Under the pieces are notes generated by a model. The model saw only the letters and a program-made list of their open reading frames with translations. It did not search any database and was not told the DNA's origin. A program made the translations under genes and the position numbers. A stretch of 12,743 nt of DNA. It comes from Gemmatimonadota bacterium. GTDB lineage: Bacteria > Gemmatimonadota > Gemmatimonadetes > Gemmatimonadales > GWC2-71-9. This document shows positions 12,719-12,743 of this stretch, piece by piece (within the stretch, counting starts at the first letter, position 1; every line of letters begins with the position of its first letter). The stretch spans positions 4,703 through 17,445 of the forward strand of contig QHVD01000217.1 in assembly GCA_003222235.1 (NCBI GenBank), read 5' to 3'.

Positions 12719-12743
12719 AAGAGTCCCGACGCGGATTGATTGG
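12713..12743 (-). repeat. Repeat copy 2, upstream of the sigma gene (may continue past the edge)
   Basis: On the minus strand this contains the exact 18-mer GTCGGGACTCTTCAGGGG (12730 down to 12713), preceded by CCAATCAATCCGC, matching the copy at 7088-7117 with one indel and two mismatches. The window ends at the outer boundary of the match, so a longer similarity cannot be excluded. Confidence 0.8.

Noticed and set aside
1..12743. Mobile element, integrase, toxin-antitoxin, CRISPR or defence system
   Set aside because: No matching protein motifs, terminal inverted repeats with target duplication, or regularly spaced repeats were found. The paired repeat copies flank no transposase.

Overview
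The window is GC-rich, tightly packed bacterial DNA: genes on both strands, short gaps, several 4-bp ATGA start/stop overlaps, and GTG starts. Signal-peptide and beta-barrel features in one product point to an outer membrane, so a Gram-negative-type (diderm) organism. A soil or sediment lineage such as Gemmatimonadota or a neighbouring phylum would fit, but no marker gene here proves that. I see no rRNA, tRNA, CRISPR array, insertion sequence or phage gene.

Positions 1-6905 form a phosphate-polymer locus. On the minus strand, in transcription order, lie an exopolyphosphatase/GppA-type phosphatase with an HD domain, polyphosphate kinase 1, a SixA-type phosphohistidine phosphatase and a CHAD-domain protein that runs off the window edge. 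The first pair overlaps by 4 bp, the last by 8 bp, and the middle gap is 11 bp, so this reads as one operon. Divergent from it, across a 218-bp regulatory gap with a strong palindrome, are a class III-like PPK2 polyphosphate:nucleotide phosphotransferase and a YqeK-like HD hydrolase (family role: dinucleoside tetraphosphate hydrolysis). Together they could make, break down, bind and spend polyphosphate.

Positions 6906-7276 are non-coding, with a cluster of small hairpins, a 10-G run, one copy of a repeat shared with the far end of the window, and an operator-like dyad. Then, on the plus strand, come a small outer-membrane beta-barrel protein, a DoxX-family membrane protein and a MarR regulator. 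The MarR gene converges, with a 3-bp gap, on a second MarR-like gene on the minus strand that lacks the usual wing loop.

A 209-bp gap holding a 24-C run separates that gene from a plus-strand pair: a CsoR/RcnR/FrmR-family repressor that keeps only one of the family's usual ligands (Cys35), and a histidine ammonia-lyase with its MIO triad intact but no other hut gene beside it.

Positions 11368-12673 (minus strand) are a three-gene operon joined by two ATGA overlaps: an ECF sigma factor, a small single-pass membrane protein (likely anti-sigma) and a secreted LTxxQ/Spy-CpxP-like protein. The architecture recalls CnrYXH-type envelope or metal-stress sensing. Upstream of the sigma gene lie a perfect 6-bp-stem hairpin and the second copy of the repeat. 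The least ordinary parts are the polyphosphate locus with its phosphohistidine phosphatase, the reduced CsoR-like sensor paired with a lone ammonia-lyase, and the repeat found upstream of two unrelated genes.
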